From assembly GCA_045594105.1 (NCBI GenBank), contig JAZNXY010000012.1, positions 1 to 18,536 on the forward strand: a stretch of DNA of 18,536 bases, in the 5' to 3' direction. This DNA is from URNF01 sp045594105. Lineage in GTDB: Bacteria; Bacillota; Clostridia; Oscillospirales; Acutalibacteraceae. Shown in pieces: positions 1 to 6,352 of this stretch. The translations under genes and the position numbers were made by a program. Positions within the stretch are counted from its first letter, which is position 1. Every line of letters begins with the position of its first letter. The notes beneath the pieces were generated by a model, which saw only the letters and a list, made by a program, of their open reading frames with translations, searched no databases and was not told the DNA's origin.

Positions 1-20
1 CATCTAAATGGTTCGTAACA

Positions 21-63
21 CCCAAAACAAAAAGACACCCAAGGGGGACACTCCGTAAGGAAG
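21..63 (+). repeat. Left arm of imperfect inverted repeat
   Basis: This arm matches the reverse complement of 759-803. The two arms share a perfect 13-base core, CTCCGTAAGGAAG (51-63 here, 759-771 on the other strand), and outward of it AAGACACCC and CCAAAACA, with a few small gaps and mismatches. The arms flank an AT-rich stretch with two small genes. They could be ends of a small mobile element or two copies of a dispersed genomic repeat in opposite orientation. No transposase is present and no target-site duplication is obvious. Confidence 0.55.
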
Positions 64-80
64 TTGTCTCCCTTTTCTTG
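41..80 (+). terminator. Terminator-like hairpin at left edge
   Basis: AAGGGGGACA (41-50) pairs with TGTCTCCCTT (65-74) with one mismatch or wobble, followed by a short T-rich tail. It could end a gene lying left of the window, and it overlaps the inverted-repeat arm. The long loop (14 bases) makes it weaker than the other terminators here. Confidence 0.35.
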
Positions 81-83
81 TAT

Positions 84-115
84 AAAAAAAGACACTTTCA
101 AAACTTGAAAGTGTC
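84..115 (-). terminator. Rho-independent terminator of the zinc-ribbon gene
   Basis: GACACTTTCAA (91-101) and TTGAAAGTGTC (105-115) form a perfect 11-bp stem with a 3-base loop. On the minus strand it is followed by seven T (84-90). It lies about 55 bases past the stop codon of the minus-strand gene. Confidence 0.8.
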
Positions 116-169
116 ATAGTGGGTTACATACTTTGAGGTTATACTTAACTCAAAATGTAGCATTTGTTT

Positions 170-457
170 TTATGCTCTAAAATTATGTCCGCAGTCATGG
201 CAGAAATAAATCTTTCTACGATTTGAGAACCATCTTTTTGATTGCCATACATGACCTTTACCTGATGCCTTATGTACGATTGCCATCCACCAATCATAGC
301 AGAAGAACACCATCATACCAATACACCACTTACACATAAGCCACATAAAATACCAAATACCAAAAAGAACCATATACAAACAACCGTGTTTACTTGATTC
401 GTTAGATAATTGGACTTTTGTACTACCGCATTTAGGACATTTTACATTTAATGCCAT
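170..457 (-). CDS. Small zinc-ribbon membrane protein, 95 aa
   Basis: Function unknown. A CPKCGS motif at residues 7-12 and a CHDCGH motif near the C-terminus (about 86-91) would form the two halves of one zinc ribbon. Between them lies a long hydrophobic, Trp- and Cys-rich stretch (about residues 26-60) that looks like one or two membrane segments, then a basic segment. Such split zinc-ribbon proteins with a membrane insert are common small hypotheticals in Firmicutes. The ATG at 457 is preceded by GAGGTG at good spacing and by a strong promoter (486-514), and a terminator follows. The gene is AT-rich compared with the genes beyond 900 and is divergent from the ribbon-helix-helix gene at 558, so both may belong to an acquired island. 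Expression looks likely; the role cannot be told from sequence. Confidence 0.8.
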   Translation of the reverse strand: MALNVKCPKCGSTKVQLSNESSKHGCLYMVLFGIWYFMWLMCKWCIGMMVFFCYDWWMAIVHKASGKGHVWQSKRWFSNRRKIYFCHDCGHNFRA

Positions 458-485
458 AATATCACCTCTGTCAACATTTTATCTC

Positions 486-514
486 ATTTTATACTACTTT
501 ATGCGATTTGTCAA
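486..514 (-). promoter_or_regulatory. Sigma-70 promoter for the zinc-ribbon gene
   Basis: On the minus strand, TTGACA (514-509) and TAAAAT (491-486) are separated by exactly 17 bases. Transcription would start close upstream of the ATG at 457. Confidence 0.7.
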
Positions 515-557
515 TATTATGGAGCTTTTTATCCTATAATATTTTTGAGGTGGTAAA

Positions 558-713
558 ATGAAACCTTTGAAGGAGAAAATAAGTATAACCATAGATAATG
601 ATGTTTTAGCAAAATTAAAAGAAAGAGCCGAACTGGATGATCGTTCACTTTCTCAATATATAAACATCATCTTAAAACAACACATAAAAGCTCTATACGA
701 AGAAAAGCCGTGA
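558..713 (+). CDS. Ribbon-helix-helix (Arc/CopG-like) protein, 51 aa
   Basis: A short gene with GAGGTGG (547-553) just before the ATG. The product begins with a basic segment and a beta-strand-like ISITIDNDV (about residues 9-17), then helix A with LAKLKERAELDD, then a turn with SLSQYINIIL leading into helix B. This is the pattern of MetJ/Arc-type ribbon-helix-helix DNA-binding proteins, which act as dimers and often repress their own operon or serve as antitoxins. No toxin gene follows: a terminator begins at the stop codon. It lies in the AT-rich island, divergent from the zinc-ribbon gene. A TATAAT at 535-540 could be its -10 box, but no well-spaced -35 is visible and the leader would be very short. 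Its target is unknown; its own promoter or that of the divergent gene is the obvious guess. Confidence 0.75.
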   Translation: MKPLKEKISITIDNDVLAKLKERAELDDRSLSQYINIILKQHIKALYEEKP

Positions 714-734
714 ATTTCACGGCTTTTCTTTATT
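702..734 (+). terminator. Rho-independent terminator of the RHH gene
   Basis: GAAAAGCCGTG (702-712) pairs with CACGGCTTTTC (718-728), followed by a T-rich tail. The last codons and the stop of the small gene lie inside the left half of the stem. Confidence 0.85.
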
Positions 735-750
735 AATGAGTATATCGTCG

Positions 751-764
751 TTAAAGCGCTTCCT
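751..764 (+). promoter_or_regulatory. cre-like palindrome (possible CcpA site)
   Basis: The 14 bases centred on AAGCGCTT match the CcpA cre consensus TGWAARCGYTWNCW at 13 positions. The site is more than 100 bases upstream of the promoter at 860-888 and at the edge of the inverted repeat, so a regulatory role is uncertain. Confidence 0.3.
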
Positions 765-803
765 TACGGAGGGTGCCCCAAGCGGGTGTCTTTTCTGTTT
801 TGG
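759..803 (-). repeat. Right arm of imperfect inverted repeat
   Basis: The reverse complement of this segment aligns with 21-63, including a perfect 13-base core (759-771). The AT-rich composition typical of 60-740 ends near here, so this is the likely right boundary of the island. Confidence 0.55.
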
Positions 804-859
804 TCGAGTGTGTGCCTGAGACCACCGATGCAAATTTCGGACACGCTCTTTGAAAAAAG

Positions 860-888
860 TTGCAAATCCCCAAAGGGTGTGCTATAAT
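860..888 (+). promoter_or_regulatory. Sigma-70 promoter for the SemiSWEET-like gene
   Basis: TTGCAA (860-865) and a perfect TATAAT (883-888) are separated by 17 bases, about 30 bases upstream of the start codon at 918. Confidence 0.75.
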
Positions 889-917
889 CCTCTTGAACTT
901 TGAAAGCAGGTGGAAAA

Positions 918-1220
918 ATGTCGGAAATATTGGAAATTGTCATGATAGTCAGCTTTGGTGCATCCTGGCCGATGAATGTGATAAAATCCTTTAAGACACG
1001 TACCGCAAAGGGCAAATCGCTTTTGTTTTTGTGCTTTATTTTCTTTGGTTATATTGCCGGCATTACATCTAAGTTCTTGAACGAGGCGTATATGGCGGAA
1101 TTTTCGCAAAAATGGTATGTGTTGTTTTTCTATTTCCTGAACTTGTTTATGGTAGGCCTTGACCTTGTTCTGTATTTCAGAAACCGTGCATTCGATAAAA
1201 AACGTGAAGAAACAGAATAA
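918..1220 (+). CDS. SemiSWEET/PQ-loop-like small membrane protein, 100 aa
   Basis: Predicted to have three membrane helices (about residues 4-22, 37-57 and 66-90), the size and layout of a bacterial SemiSWEET or a single PQ-loop triple-helix bundle. The segment SWPMNVIKSFKTRTAKGKS (about residues 16-34) resembles the PQ-loop signature: a proline in helix 1 followed by a basic loop and a Gly-Ser before helix 2. Members of this fold act as dimers, and some transport small sugars; the substrate here is unknown. The ATG at 918 is chosen over an upstream TTG (900) because AGGTGG sits 5 bases before it. The gene has its own promoter and terminator. The next gene, 1343-1894, appears to belong to a related membrane family. 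Confidence 0.7.
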   Translation: MSEILEIVMIVSFGASWPMNVIKSFKTRTAKGKSLLFLCFIFFGYIAGITSKFLNEAYMAEFSQKWYVLFFYFLNLFMVGLDLVLYFRNRAFDKKREETE

Positions 1221-1224
1221 CCAC

Positions 1225-1257
1225 AAAACACCCGACGTTTTTCGTCGGGTGTTTTTT
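1225..1257 (+). terminator. Rho-independent terminator
   Basis: An ACACCCGACG/CGTCGGGTGT stem with a T loop is followed by six T, directly after the stop codon at 1220. Confidence 0.9.
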
Positions 1258-1269
1258 CATCACAAAGTG

Positions 1270-1298
1270 TTTACAAAAGACGGAATAGGTGATATACT
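1270..1298 (+). promoter_or_regulatory. Sigma-70 promoter for the YgjV-like gene
   Basis: TTTACA (1270-1275) and TATACT (1293-1298) are separated by 17 bases, 45 bases upstream of the ATG at 1343. Confidence 0.65.
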
Positions 1299-1342
1299 CG
1301 CTTTTGTTGTCTGAAAACACAGTAAAAGAGGAGAGAATATAG

Positions 1343-1894
1343 ATGTACGATATTATAGCACAAGCCATCGGTATTATCGCTATGGTGTTTGTGATTATTT
1401 CGTTTCAGGGGAAAGATGCGAAAAAGGTAATCGCCTGCCAGATGATCGGTTGCATTTTGTTCATCGTCAATTTCTTTATGTTACAAATGTACGTTGGTGC
1501 TATGATGAATATTATCGCAACCTTCCGTGCTATTGTGTATATCAACAAGAAAACCTTCCGTGCGGACAGCCCCGTGTGGCCTGCGGTGATTGTGGCGGCT
1601 TGCCTGGGGGCGTATGTGTTGGTGTTTACCGTGTTTGGCAAACCGTTTACCTTGGGTAATGCCGTACTCGAATTATTGCCGGTCATCGGCAATACCATTG
1701 CCACGCTTGCGTTCCATACCGGCTCTGCGAAATGGATTCGTCGTTTGGGCGTGTTTGTTTCGACCTGTTGGATCATTTATAACAGTGTCAACTTTGCACT
1801 GGGCGGTATCCTCTGCGAAGTGTTCAGCTTGGTTTCCATTTTTATCGGCTTTTTACGTCACGACCGCAAAAAAGTCACCGAAACAGCGGAATGA
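1343..1894 (+). CDS. YgjV-like inner membrane protein, 183 aa
   Basis: A highly hydrophobic protein with about six or seven predicted membrane segments and a short charged tail. The opening AQAIGIIAMVFVIISFQGKD, followed by a Lys-rich turn and then QMIGCILFIVNFFMLQMYVG, is typical of the YgjV family of bacterial inner membrane proteins, whose function is unknown. I believe this family is grouped with the MtN3/PQ-loop fold, so it may be a doubled version of the bundle encoded by the gene just before it; that link comes from memory of the family and is not proven here. The ATG follows GAGGAGA (1329-1335). It is a single-gene unit with its own promoter and terminator. Transport of a small solute is the most plausible role, without direct evidence. 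Confidence 0.75.
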   Translation: MYDIIAQAIGIIAMVFVIISFQGKDAKKVIACQMIGCILFIVNFFMLQMYVGAMMNIIATFRAIVYINKKTFRADSPVWPAVIVAACLGAYVLVFTVFGKPFTLGNAVLELLPVIGNTIATLAFHTGSAKWIRRLGVFVSTCWIIYNSVNFALGGILCEVFSLVSIFIGFLRHDRKKVTETAE

Positions 1895-1895
1895 T

Positions 1896-1935
1896 AAAAA
1901 GAGAATGCATCACAAAAGGTGCATTCTCTTTTTTA
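1896..1935 (+). terminator. Rho-independent terminator
   Basis: AAAAAGAGAATGCA (1896-1909) and TGCATTCTCTTTTT (1920-1933) form a perfect 14-bp stem ending in a T-run, just after the stop at 1894. Confidence 0.9.
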
Positions 1936-1978
1936 TCTCTATGCCCGTCACTTTTTGCGTAGACCTGCATATTATCGG

Positions 1979-2007
1979 TTGCAAGTGGTAATAAAATATG
2001 TTATACT
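1979..2007 (+). promoter_or_regulatory. Sigma-70 promoter for the isomerase operon
   Basis: TTGCAA (1979-1984) and TATACT (2002-2007) are separated by 17 bases, 31 bases before the ATG at 2039. Confidence 0.7.
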
Positions 2008-2038
2008 GACCAAAACGGCCCGCAAGGGAGAATGTTTT

Positions 2039-2992
2039 ATGAAACCGGTTACGTCCATAGGCGATTATTGGCAGTATTCGAATTGCAGTTTGCCGGATAC
2101 CATCCGTCACTTTAAGGGTGGTAAATTTAAGAATATCAACTTGGAATTGCCCGGTGTTAAAGAGGCATTTTTCTGTGAAGATGACAACGCATGGAAAGTG
2201 TTTGCGGCAGAAGTGGAAAAAGCGCGCGTGGAAGCGGGTGTGAACTTTGTAGTAGGACATGCGCCGTGTTTGCACAACCCCGTTTTTGAAGCGTTGGAAG
2301 ACCATAACAATGCGACCTATCAGACCAATATCCGTGCCCTGCGTCGTTCTATCGAGGTGGCGCACTATTTAGGGTTGGAACGTATCGTGGTACATGCGTG
2401 TTGTTGCGTTGGTATCACCAAAGAGCAGTTTTATGCATACAATACGATGTTTTACAAAGACCTGCTCGACTTGGCGGAAAAGTATAATATTATGTTGTTG
2501 ACGGAAAACTGGGATAATGCGCACTATTATTTCTCTACCGGTGCCGTGATGCGCGAATTCCTTGACTATATGAATCACCCGTTACTTGGCGCTTGTTGGG
2601 ACACCGCGCACGGGAACATCGACCCTGTTGCGCGTAAAATCGGTCAATATGACAACATCATTGCTTTGGGTGACAAGCTGAAAGGATTACATATTTCGGA
2701 TAATTTCGGTGACAGTCATCACCATACCTGGCCGTTTGCGGGGGTTATTAACTTTGACTCGGTAATGCAAGCGATTCTGGATGTGAACTACGACGGCTAT
2801 TTCACCTTTGAAGCATCCTACACGTTGTTCCATCAGAACAATCCGCCGTTTGGTCGCAAAGCGTGGGAACACAACGGCGAAACGATTTCCAAATTGCAAA
2901 GCCCGCCGTTGTTCCTAAAAAAACAAGCGGTAGATTTGTTGTATGAAATCGGTAAACACCTTTTGCAAACCTACGATTGTTTTGAGGAATGA
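2039..2992 (+). CDS. Xylose isomerase-like TIM-barrel protein (sugar phosphate isomerase/epimerase family), 317 aa
   Basis: The protein resembles the AP-endonuclease-2/xylose-isomerase-like TIM barrel. Likely metal-binding acidic and histidine residues appear at successive strand ends: the VVHACC strand, LLTEN (Glu), CWDTAHGN (Asp and His), LHISDN followed by a DSHHHTWPF loop, and YFTFEAS (Glu) near the end. In this superfamily these residues bind a divalent metal used for sugar isomerisation or epimerisation, or for phosphodiester cleavage in endonuclease IV. The length fits. The start at 2039 is preferred over longer upstream readings because AAGGGAG (2024-2030) lies 8 bases before it and the promoter would lie inside any longer version. 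The next gene begins one base after its stop, so the two are co-transcribed. The substrate cannot be deduced. Confidence 0.8.
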   Translation: MKPVTSIGDYWQYSNCSLPDTIRHFKGGKFKNINLELPGVKEAFFCEDDNAWKVFAAEVEKARVEAGVNFVVGHAPCLHNPVFEALEDHNNATYQTNIRALRRSIEVAHYLGLERIVVHACCCVGITKEQFYAYNTMFYKDLLDLAEKYNIMLLTENWDNAHYYFSTGAVMREFLDYMNHPLLGACWDTAHGNIDPVARKIGQYDNIIALGDKLKGLHISDNFGDSHHHTWPFAGVINFDSVMQAILDVNYDGYFTFEASYTLFHQNNPPFGRKAWEHNGETISKLQSPPLFLKKQAVDLLYEIGKHLLQTYDCFEE

Positions 2993-2993
2993 T

Positions 2994-3470
2994 ATGACAG
3001 ATTACGAGAAACTGTATCAAAAGATTTTTGATGTTTTGGGCGACTTGACACCGCTGACCGCTGATTGCGGTCGGTTGTGCGGCGGTGCGTGCTGCAAGGG
3101 TGACGAGAAAACAGGTATGCGTTTGTTTCCTTTTGAGCAAACGACCTTGACTGTCGTTGAAACCGAAGACGGCGGACGGCTGGCGGTGTGTGACGGTACG
3201 TGTGACCGTGAAAAACGCCCGCTTTCCTGCCGCATTTTCCCGTTGTTTCCGACGGTAGATGAAAAGGGACGGGTGTTTGTGGAATTGGATTACCGTGCGG
3301 CACGTTTGTGTCCGATGGTGGCACACAGCGACGAGATTGTGTTTGACAAGCGATTTTTGAAAGCGGTGAAAAAGGCGGGAAAACTGTTGGTAAAAGACCC
3401 TGCCTGCCGCGTATTTTTGGAAGAAACGACAGCGGAAATAGACACCTATGCCGCGTTTTTAGCAGAATGA
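2994..3470 (+). CDS. YkgJ-type cysteine cluster protein, 158 aa
   Basis: The N-terminal part has CGRLCGGACC (Cys 25, 29, 33 and 34). Further cysteines follow in AVCDGTCDREKRPLSCRIFP and in ARLCP. This CxxxCxxxCC cluster with the later PLSCRxFP motif matches the YkgJ family (formerly UPF0153), small proteins thought to bind zinc or an iron-sulfur cluster; their role is not established. The ATG at 2994 lies one base after the stop of the isomerase gene, with GAGG just upstream inside that gene, so translation is probably coupled. Two strong terminators bracket the two-gene operon. Why a metal-binding protein is paired with the TIM-barrel protein is unknown; metal supply or maturation is one guess. 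Confidence 0.75.
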   Translation: MTDYEKLYQKIFDVLGDLTPLTADCGRLCGGACCKGDEKTGMRLFPFEQTTLTVVETEDGGRLAVCDGTCDREKRPLSCRIFPLFPTVDEKGRVFVELDYRAARLCPMVAHSDEIVFDKRFLKAVKKAGKLLVKDPACRVFLEETTAEIDTYAAFLAE

Positions 3471-3510
3471 AAACAGAAGATACACAAAACGTGTATCTTC
3501 TGTTTTTTTG
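3471..3510 (+). terminator. Rho-independent terminator
   Basis: AAACAGAAGATACAC pairs with GTGTATCTTCTGTTT as a perfect 15-bp stem around a short loop, followed by more T. It starts at the stop codon. Confidence 0.9.
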
Positions 3511-3522
3511 TAGGTTATTTCA

Positions 3523-3551
3523 TTGCATATTTGCAAATTGCGTGGTATACT
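3523..3551 (+). promoter_or_regulatory. Sigma-70 promoter for the ThrE-nadE operon
   Basis: TTGCAT (3523-3528) and TATACT (3546-3551) are separated by 17 bases. The leader to the ATG at 3571 is only about 12 bases. Confidence 0.65.
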
Positions 3552-3570
3552 GCAAGCAGGCGGTGATAGT

Positions 3571-4341
3571 ATGCAAACAATTGAAATACATAAGCTGTTA
3601 TCCTTGGTGCTGGAAATCGAAGAAATGATGATAGCGGCAGGTGCGGAGATTTACCGTGCAGAGGAAAGTGCAAGACGCATTTTGGAAGCATACGGTATGA
3701 CGCAGGTGGATGTATATGCTACCACCTCCAATATTATCGTTTCTGTAGAAACAGCGGACGGTACCGTGAAAACGCACACACGTCGTGTGCCGCAGATTGC
3801 AACAGATATAGAGAAGGTACACCGTCTGAACGACCTGGTGCGTCGTGTCAGTGCGGCACCGCCTGCCGTAGCGGAATTATCCGCAGAGCTGGATACGGTA
3901 CGGCAGACACCGCAGTATCCTGCGTGGGTGGTAACCCTCTTTTACGGTGTTATTGCGGCGGCTTTTTATCTTTTCTTTGGCGGTCGTTACTGGGTGGAAT
4001 TGTTGGTTTCCTTTGGTGCCGGTATTGTAACGGGATTGCTCACCGCAGGGCTGGACAAGGTAAATGCCAACAAGTTTCTCGTAAAGTTTTTATGTGCTTT
4101 TTCTGCGTGTATGATAAGTTTTGTGTTGAAAAGGGCAGGATATATTCACAGCGTGGACTATATCATCATTGGTAATATTATGACCTTGATTCCCGGTATC
4201 GGTCTTACCAATTCGTTACGTGACCTGTTTTCGGGGGATAGCATTTCGGGTATTTTACGCCTGATCGAAGCGGCATTGCTGGCACTGGCTATCGCCTGCG
4301 GCTATATCGTGACCACCTTTTTATTCGGAGGTGCGGTGTGA
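3571..4341 (+). CDS. Threonine/serine exporter, ThrE N-terminal-type subunit, 256 aa
   Basis: The soluble N-terminal half (about residues 1-110) contains the family hallmark: an EEMMIAAGAEIYRAEESARRI helix pattern followed by a region with TTSNIIVSVET and a later RRVPQIATDIEKVHRLNDLVRR. The C-terminal half has about five hydrophobic helices, including IPGIGLTNSLRDLFSGD. This matches the DUF1212/ThrE_1 family. In Corynebacterium ThrE the two halves are fused and export threonine and serine; in Firmicutes they are usually split into two genes, as here. The ATG at 3571 follows a G-rich site (AGGCGG). Its stop overlaps the ATG of the partner gene by one base, so the two subunits are translationally coupled. 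Substrate assignment rests on the family alone. Confidence 0.85.
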   Translation: MQTIEIHKLLSLVLEIEEMMIAAGAEIYRAEESARRILEAYGMTQVDVYATTSNIIVSVETADGTVKTHTRRVPQIATDIEKVHRLNDLVRRVSAAPPAVAELSAELDTVRQTPQYPAWVVTLFYGVIAAAFYLFFGGRYWVELLVSFGAGIVTGLLTAGLDKVNANKFLVKFLCAFSACMISFVLKRAGYIHSVDYIIIGNIMTLIPGIGLTNSLRDLFSGDSISGILRLIEAALLALAIACGYIVTTFLFGGAV

Positions 4342-4775
4342 TGAAATGGGATATGCTGATTGAAGTGCTGGCATCTCTTGTCGGCACGTTGGGCTTTGGG
4401 TATTTGTTCAACATCCGTGGGAGAAAACTCACCTATGCCGCTGTTGGCGGTATGGCGGCGTGGGCACTGTTCTTGTTGCTCGGCTTTTGGTTAGAAAGCG
4501 AAGTGCTGCGGTATTTTTTGGTATCCATTTGCAGTACGGCGTATGCTGAGATTTTGGCACGGCGTTTGAAAACCCCTGCTACCACCTTTTGTATCATTAC
4601 GTTGATACCGTTGGTGCCGGGCGGTGCGTTGTATTATACCACCACCACTGCCTTGAGCGGTGATCTGGAGCTGTTTATACCTCGTCTGACAAATACGGTA
4701 CAGCTGGCAGTGGCACTGTCGCTGGGTATTGTCATCGTGACCGCTGCGTGTAAGTTGTTTTTGAAGAAAAAATGA
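4341..4775 (+). CDS. Threonine/serine exporter, ThrE C-terminal-type subunit, 144 aa
   Basis: A short protein with about four or five membrane helices. The motifs GTLGFGYLFNIRGRKLTYAAVGG near the start and LIPLVPGGALYYT in the middle are typical of the ThrE_2 (DUF3815) half of the exporter. It should pair with the preceding protein in the membrane. The start is taken as ATG 4341, which shares its A with the upstream TGA stop and has GGAGGTG (4327-4333) 7 bases before it; a GTG one codon earlier is possible. nadE follows almost immediately. Confidence 0.85.
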   Translation: MKWDMLIEVLASLVGTLGFGYLFNIRGRKLTYAAVGGMAAWALFLLLGFWLESEVLRYFLVSICSTAYAEILARRLKTPATTFCIITLIPLVPGGALYYTTTTALSGDLELFIPRLTNTVQLAVALSLGIVIVTAACKLFLKKK

Positions 4776-4785
4776 GGTGTTGGGT

Positions 4786-5517
4786 ATGTTTTGTGCTGAA
4801 AAGGTAAAAAATGATTGTGTTGCGTGGATTCGTGATTTTTTTGAGAAAAACGGCAAGGGCTGTAATGCGGTTGTCGGTATTTCGGGCGGCAAGGACAGCT
4901 CGGTAGCGGCAGCACTGTGCGTAGAAGCACTCGGTGCCGATCGGGTGATCGGTGTATTGATGCCGCAGGGCGAACAGCACGACATTGATATGGCACATTT
5001 GCTGGTGAAACACCTCGGCATCCGTCATTACGTTATTAACGTAAAGGATGCGGTGGATGCGGTACTTGCCAATATGCCAAAGGGGCTGGAGGTGTCCACC
5101 TTAACCAAGCAAAACCTGCCGCCACGTGTGCGTATGGCGACCTTATATGCGGTGTCCCAAAGTGTCAACGGCCGTGTGGCAAACACCTGTAACCTGTCTG
5201 AGGATTGGGTAGGTTACTCCACTCGTTACGGCGATTCTGTAGGTGATTTCTCTCCGATGTCCTTCTTGACCGTTACGGAAGTGAAGGAAATCGGCAGAGT
5301 GCTCGGTTTGCCCGCCGTGTTGGTGGATAAGACCCCCATTGACGGCCTTTGCGGAAAGAGCGACGAGGAAAATCTCGGTTTTACCTATGCGGTGCTGGAC
5401 AGATATATCCGCACAGGCGAAATCGATGACCCCGAAACCAAAGCACTGATTGACCGCAAGCATCAGATGAACTTGTTCAAATTACAGCTAATGCCTTGTT
5501 TTAAGCCGGAGTTGTGA
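4786..5517 (+). CDS. nadE: Ammonia-dependent NAD synthetase NadE, 243 aa
   Basis: NadE converts nicotinate adenine dinucleotide to NAD with ATP and ammonia, the last step of NAD synthesis. The PP-loop SGGKDSS at residues 33-39 binds ATP pyrophosphate. The middle carries NTCNLSEDWVGYSTRYGDSVGDFSP, which corresponds to the family's conserved GT-NxSE-xGY-T-YGD segment, followed by KTPxDGLxGKSDEEnLGF. The length matches the short, ammonia-using form; no glutaminase domain is present. ATG 4786 is chosen over GTG 4777 because GAGGTG (4774-4779) is the ribosome binding site and would overlap the GTG. The gene follows the ThrE pair by ten bases and precedes the amidohydrolase by three, so all four form one operon. 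The link between amino-acid export and NAD synthesis is not obvious. Confidence 0.9.
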   Translation: MFCAEKVKNDCVAWIRDFFEKNGKGCNAVVGISGGKDSSVAAALCVEALGADRVIGVLMPQGEQHDIDMAHLLVKHLGIRHYVINVKDAVDAVLANMPKGLEVSTLTKQNLPPRVRMATLYAVSQSVNGRVANTCNLSEDWVGYSTRYGDSVGDFSPMSFLTVTEVKEIGRVLGLPAVLVDKTPIDGLCGKSDEENLGFTYAVLDRYIRTGEIDDPETKALIDRKHQMNLFKLQLMPCFKPEL

Positions 5518-5520
5518 TAT

Positions 5521-6312
5521 ATGGTAATTGATTTTCATACCCATGCCTTCCCGGATGCTATTGCCCAAAGGGCGATAACATCGCTTTGCGAGAAATGTGG
5601 GGGACAGTATATACCGTGCAGCGACGGTACGGTGAACGGACTTTTGGATAATATGACTGCTTTTGGTGTGGATATATCGGTGGTACAGCCGGTTATCACC
5701 AAGCAAAGTCAGACCGAGTCGTTAAATCTGTGGGCACAGGGCATCTGTTCTGACCGCCTTGTATCTTTCGGTGGCATTTTTCCGCATACCGACGACTATA
5801 AGCGGGACATTGATTTTGTGTGCAGTTTGGGGCTGAAAGGCATCAAATTGCACCCCGAATACCAGCAGTTTACGGTGGATGCACCCGAAATGCTGCGGTT
5901 ATACGACTATGCACTGTCCCGTGGCTTAATGATTTTGTTTCATGCAGGTGAGGATCCCGCCTATCCGCCGCCTGTGCATTCATCCCCCAAACAGTTTGCG
6001 GCGATTTCCAAAGCGATGCAGGGTGGTGTAATGATAGCGGCACACCTTGGCGGTATTCGTCAGTGGGATGACGTAGAACGGTATCTTGTCGGTGCCAATA
6101 TATATCTTGACACCTCAATGGGCTTTTCGTATTACCCGCACGAACAGTTTTTACGTATCGTCAAAGCGCACGGTGCAGATAAAATCCTGTTCGGTTCGGA
6201 TTCCCCGTGGAGTAAAGCGGGTGAGGAGATTACAACCTTGCAATCCTTATCGCTGACGGAACAAGAAAAAGCACAGATTTTATATAAAAATGCAGAGCGA
6301 TTGCTCAAATAA
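5521..6312 (+). CDS. Amidohydrolase-superfamily metal-dependent hydrolase, 263 aa
   Basis: A TIM-barrel hydrolase of the amidohydrolase_2 type. Likely metal ligands and catalytic residues are His6 and His8 in DFHTH, His141 in LFHAGED, His175 in AHLGG and Asp227 in FGSDSPW. KLHPEYQ near residue 115 supplies another conserved-looking Lys and His. The family includes decarboxylases and hydrolases of cyclic or aromatic carboxylates as well as many proteins of unknown substrate, so no specific reaction is claimed. The ATG lies three bases after the nadE stop, with GGAG upstream in nadE. It is the last gene of the operon and is followed by a strong bidirectional terminator. Confidence 0.8.
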   Translation: MVIDFHTHAFPDAIAQRAITSLCEKCGGQYIPCSDGTVNGLLDNMTAFGVDISVVQPVITKQSQTESLNLWAQGICSDRLVSFGGIFPHTDDYKRDIDFVCSLGLKGIKLHPEYQQFTVDAPEMLRLYDYALSRGLMILFHAGEDPAYPPPVHSSPKQFAAISKAMQGGVMIAAHLGGIRQWDDVERYLVGANIYLDTSMGFSYYPHEQFLRIVKAHGADKILFGSDSPWSKAGEEITTLQSLSLTEQEKAQILYKNAERLLK

Positions 6313-6348
6313 AAAAGGAACGTATCTTTCGATACGTTCCTTTTTTAC
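6311..6348. terminator. Bidirectional rho-independent terminator
   Basis: AAAAAAGGAACGTATC (6311-6326) and GATACGTTCCTTTTTT (6331-6346) form a perfect 16-bp stem with a TTTC loop. Each strand ends in a T-run, so it serves both the amidohydrolase operon and the convergent symporter gene. Confidence 0.92.
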
Positions 6349-6352
6349 GTAA

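Noticed and set aside
764..1226. Minus-strand open frames opposite the SemiSWEET-like gene
   Set aside because: They are antisense to a gene with promoter, ribosome binding site and terminator, and show no family motif.
1919..2038. Longer start for the isomerase-like gene
   Set aside because: It would begin in the terminator of the previous gene and contain the promoter; the ATG at 2039 has a good ribosome binding site.
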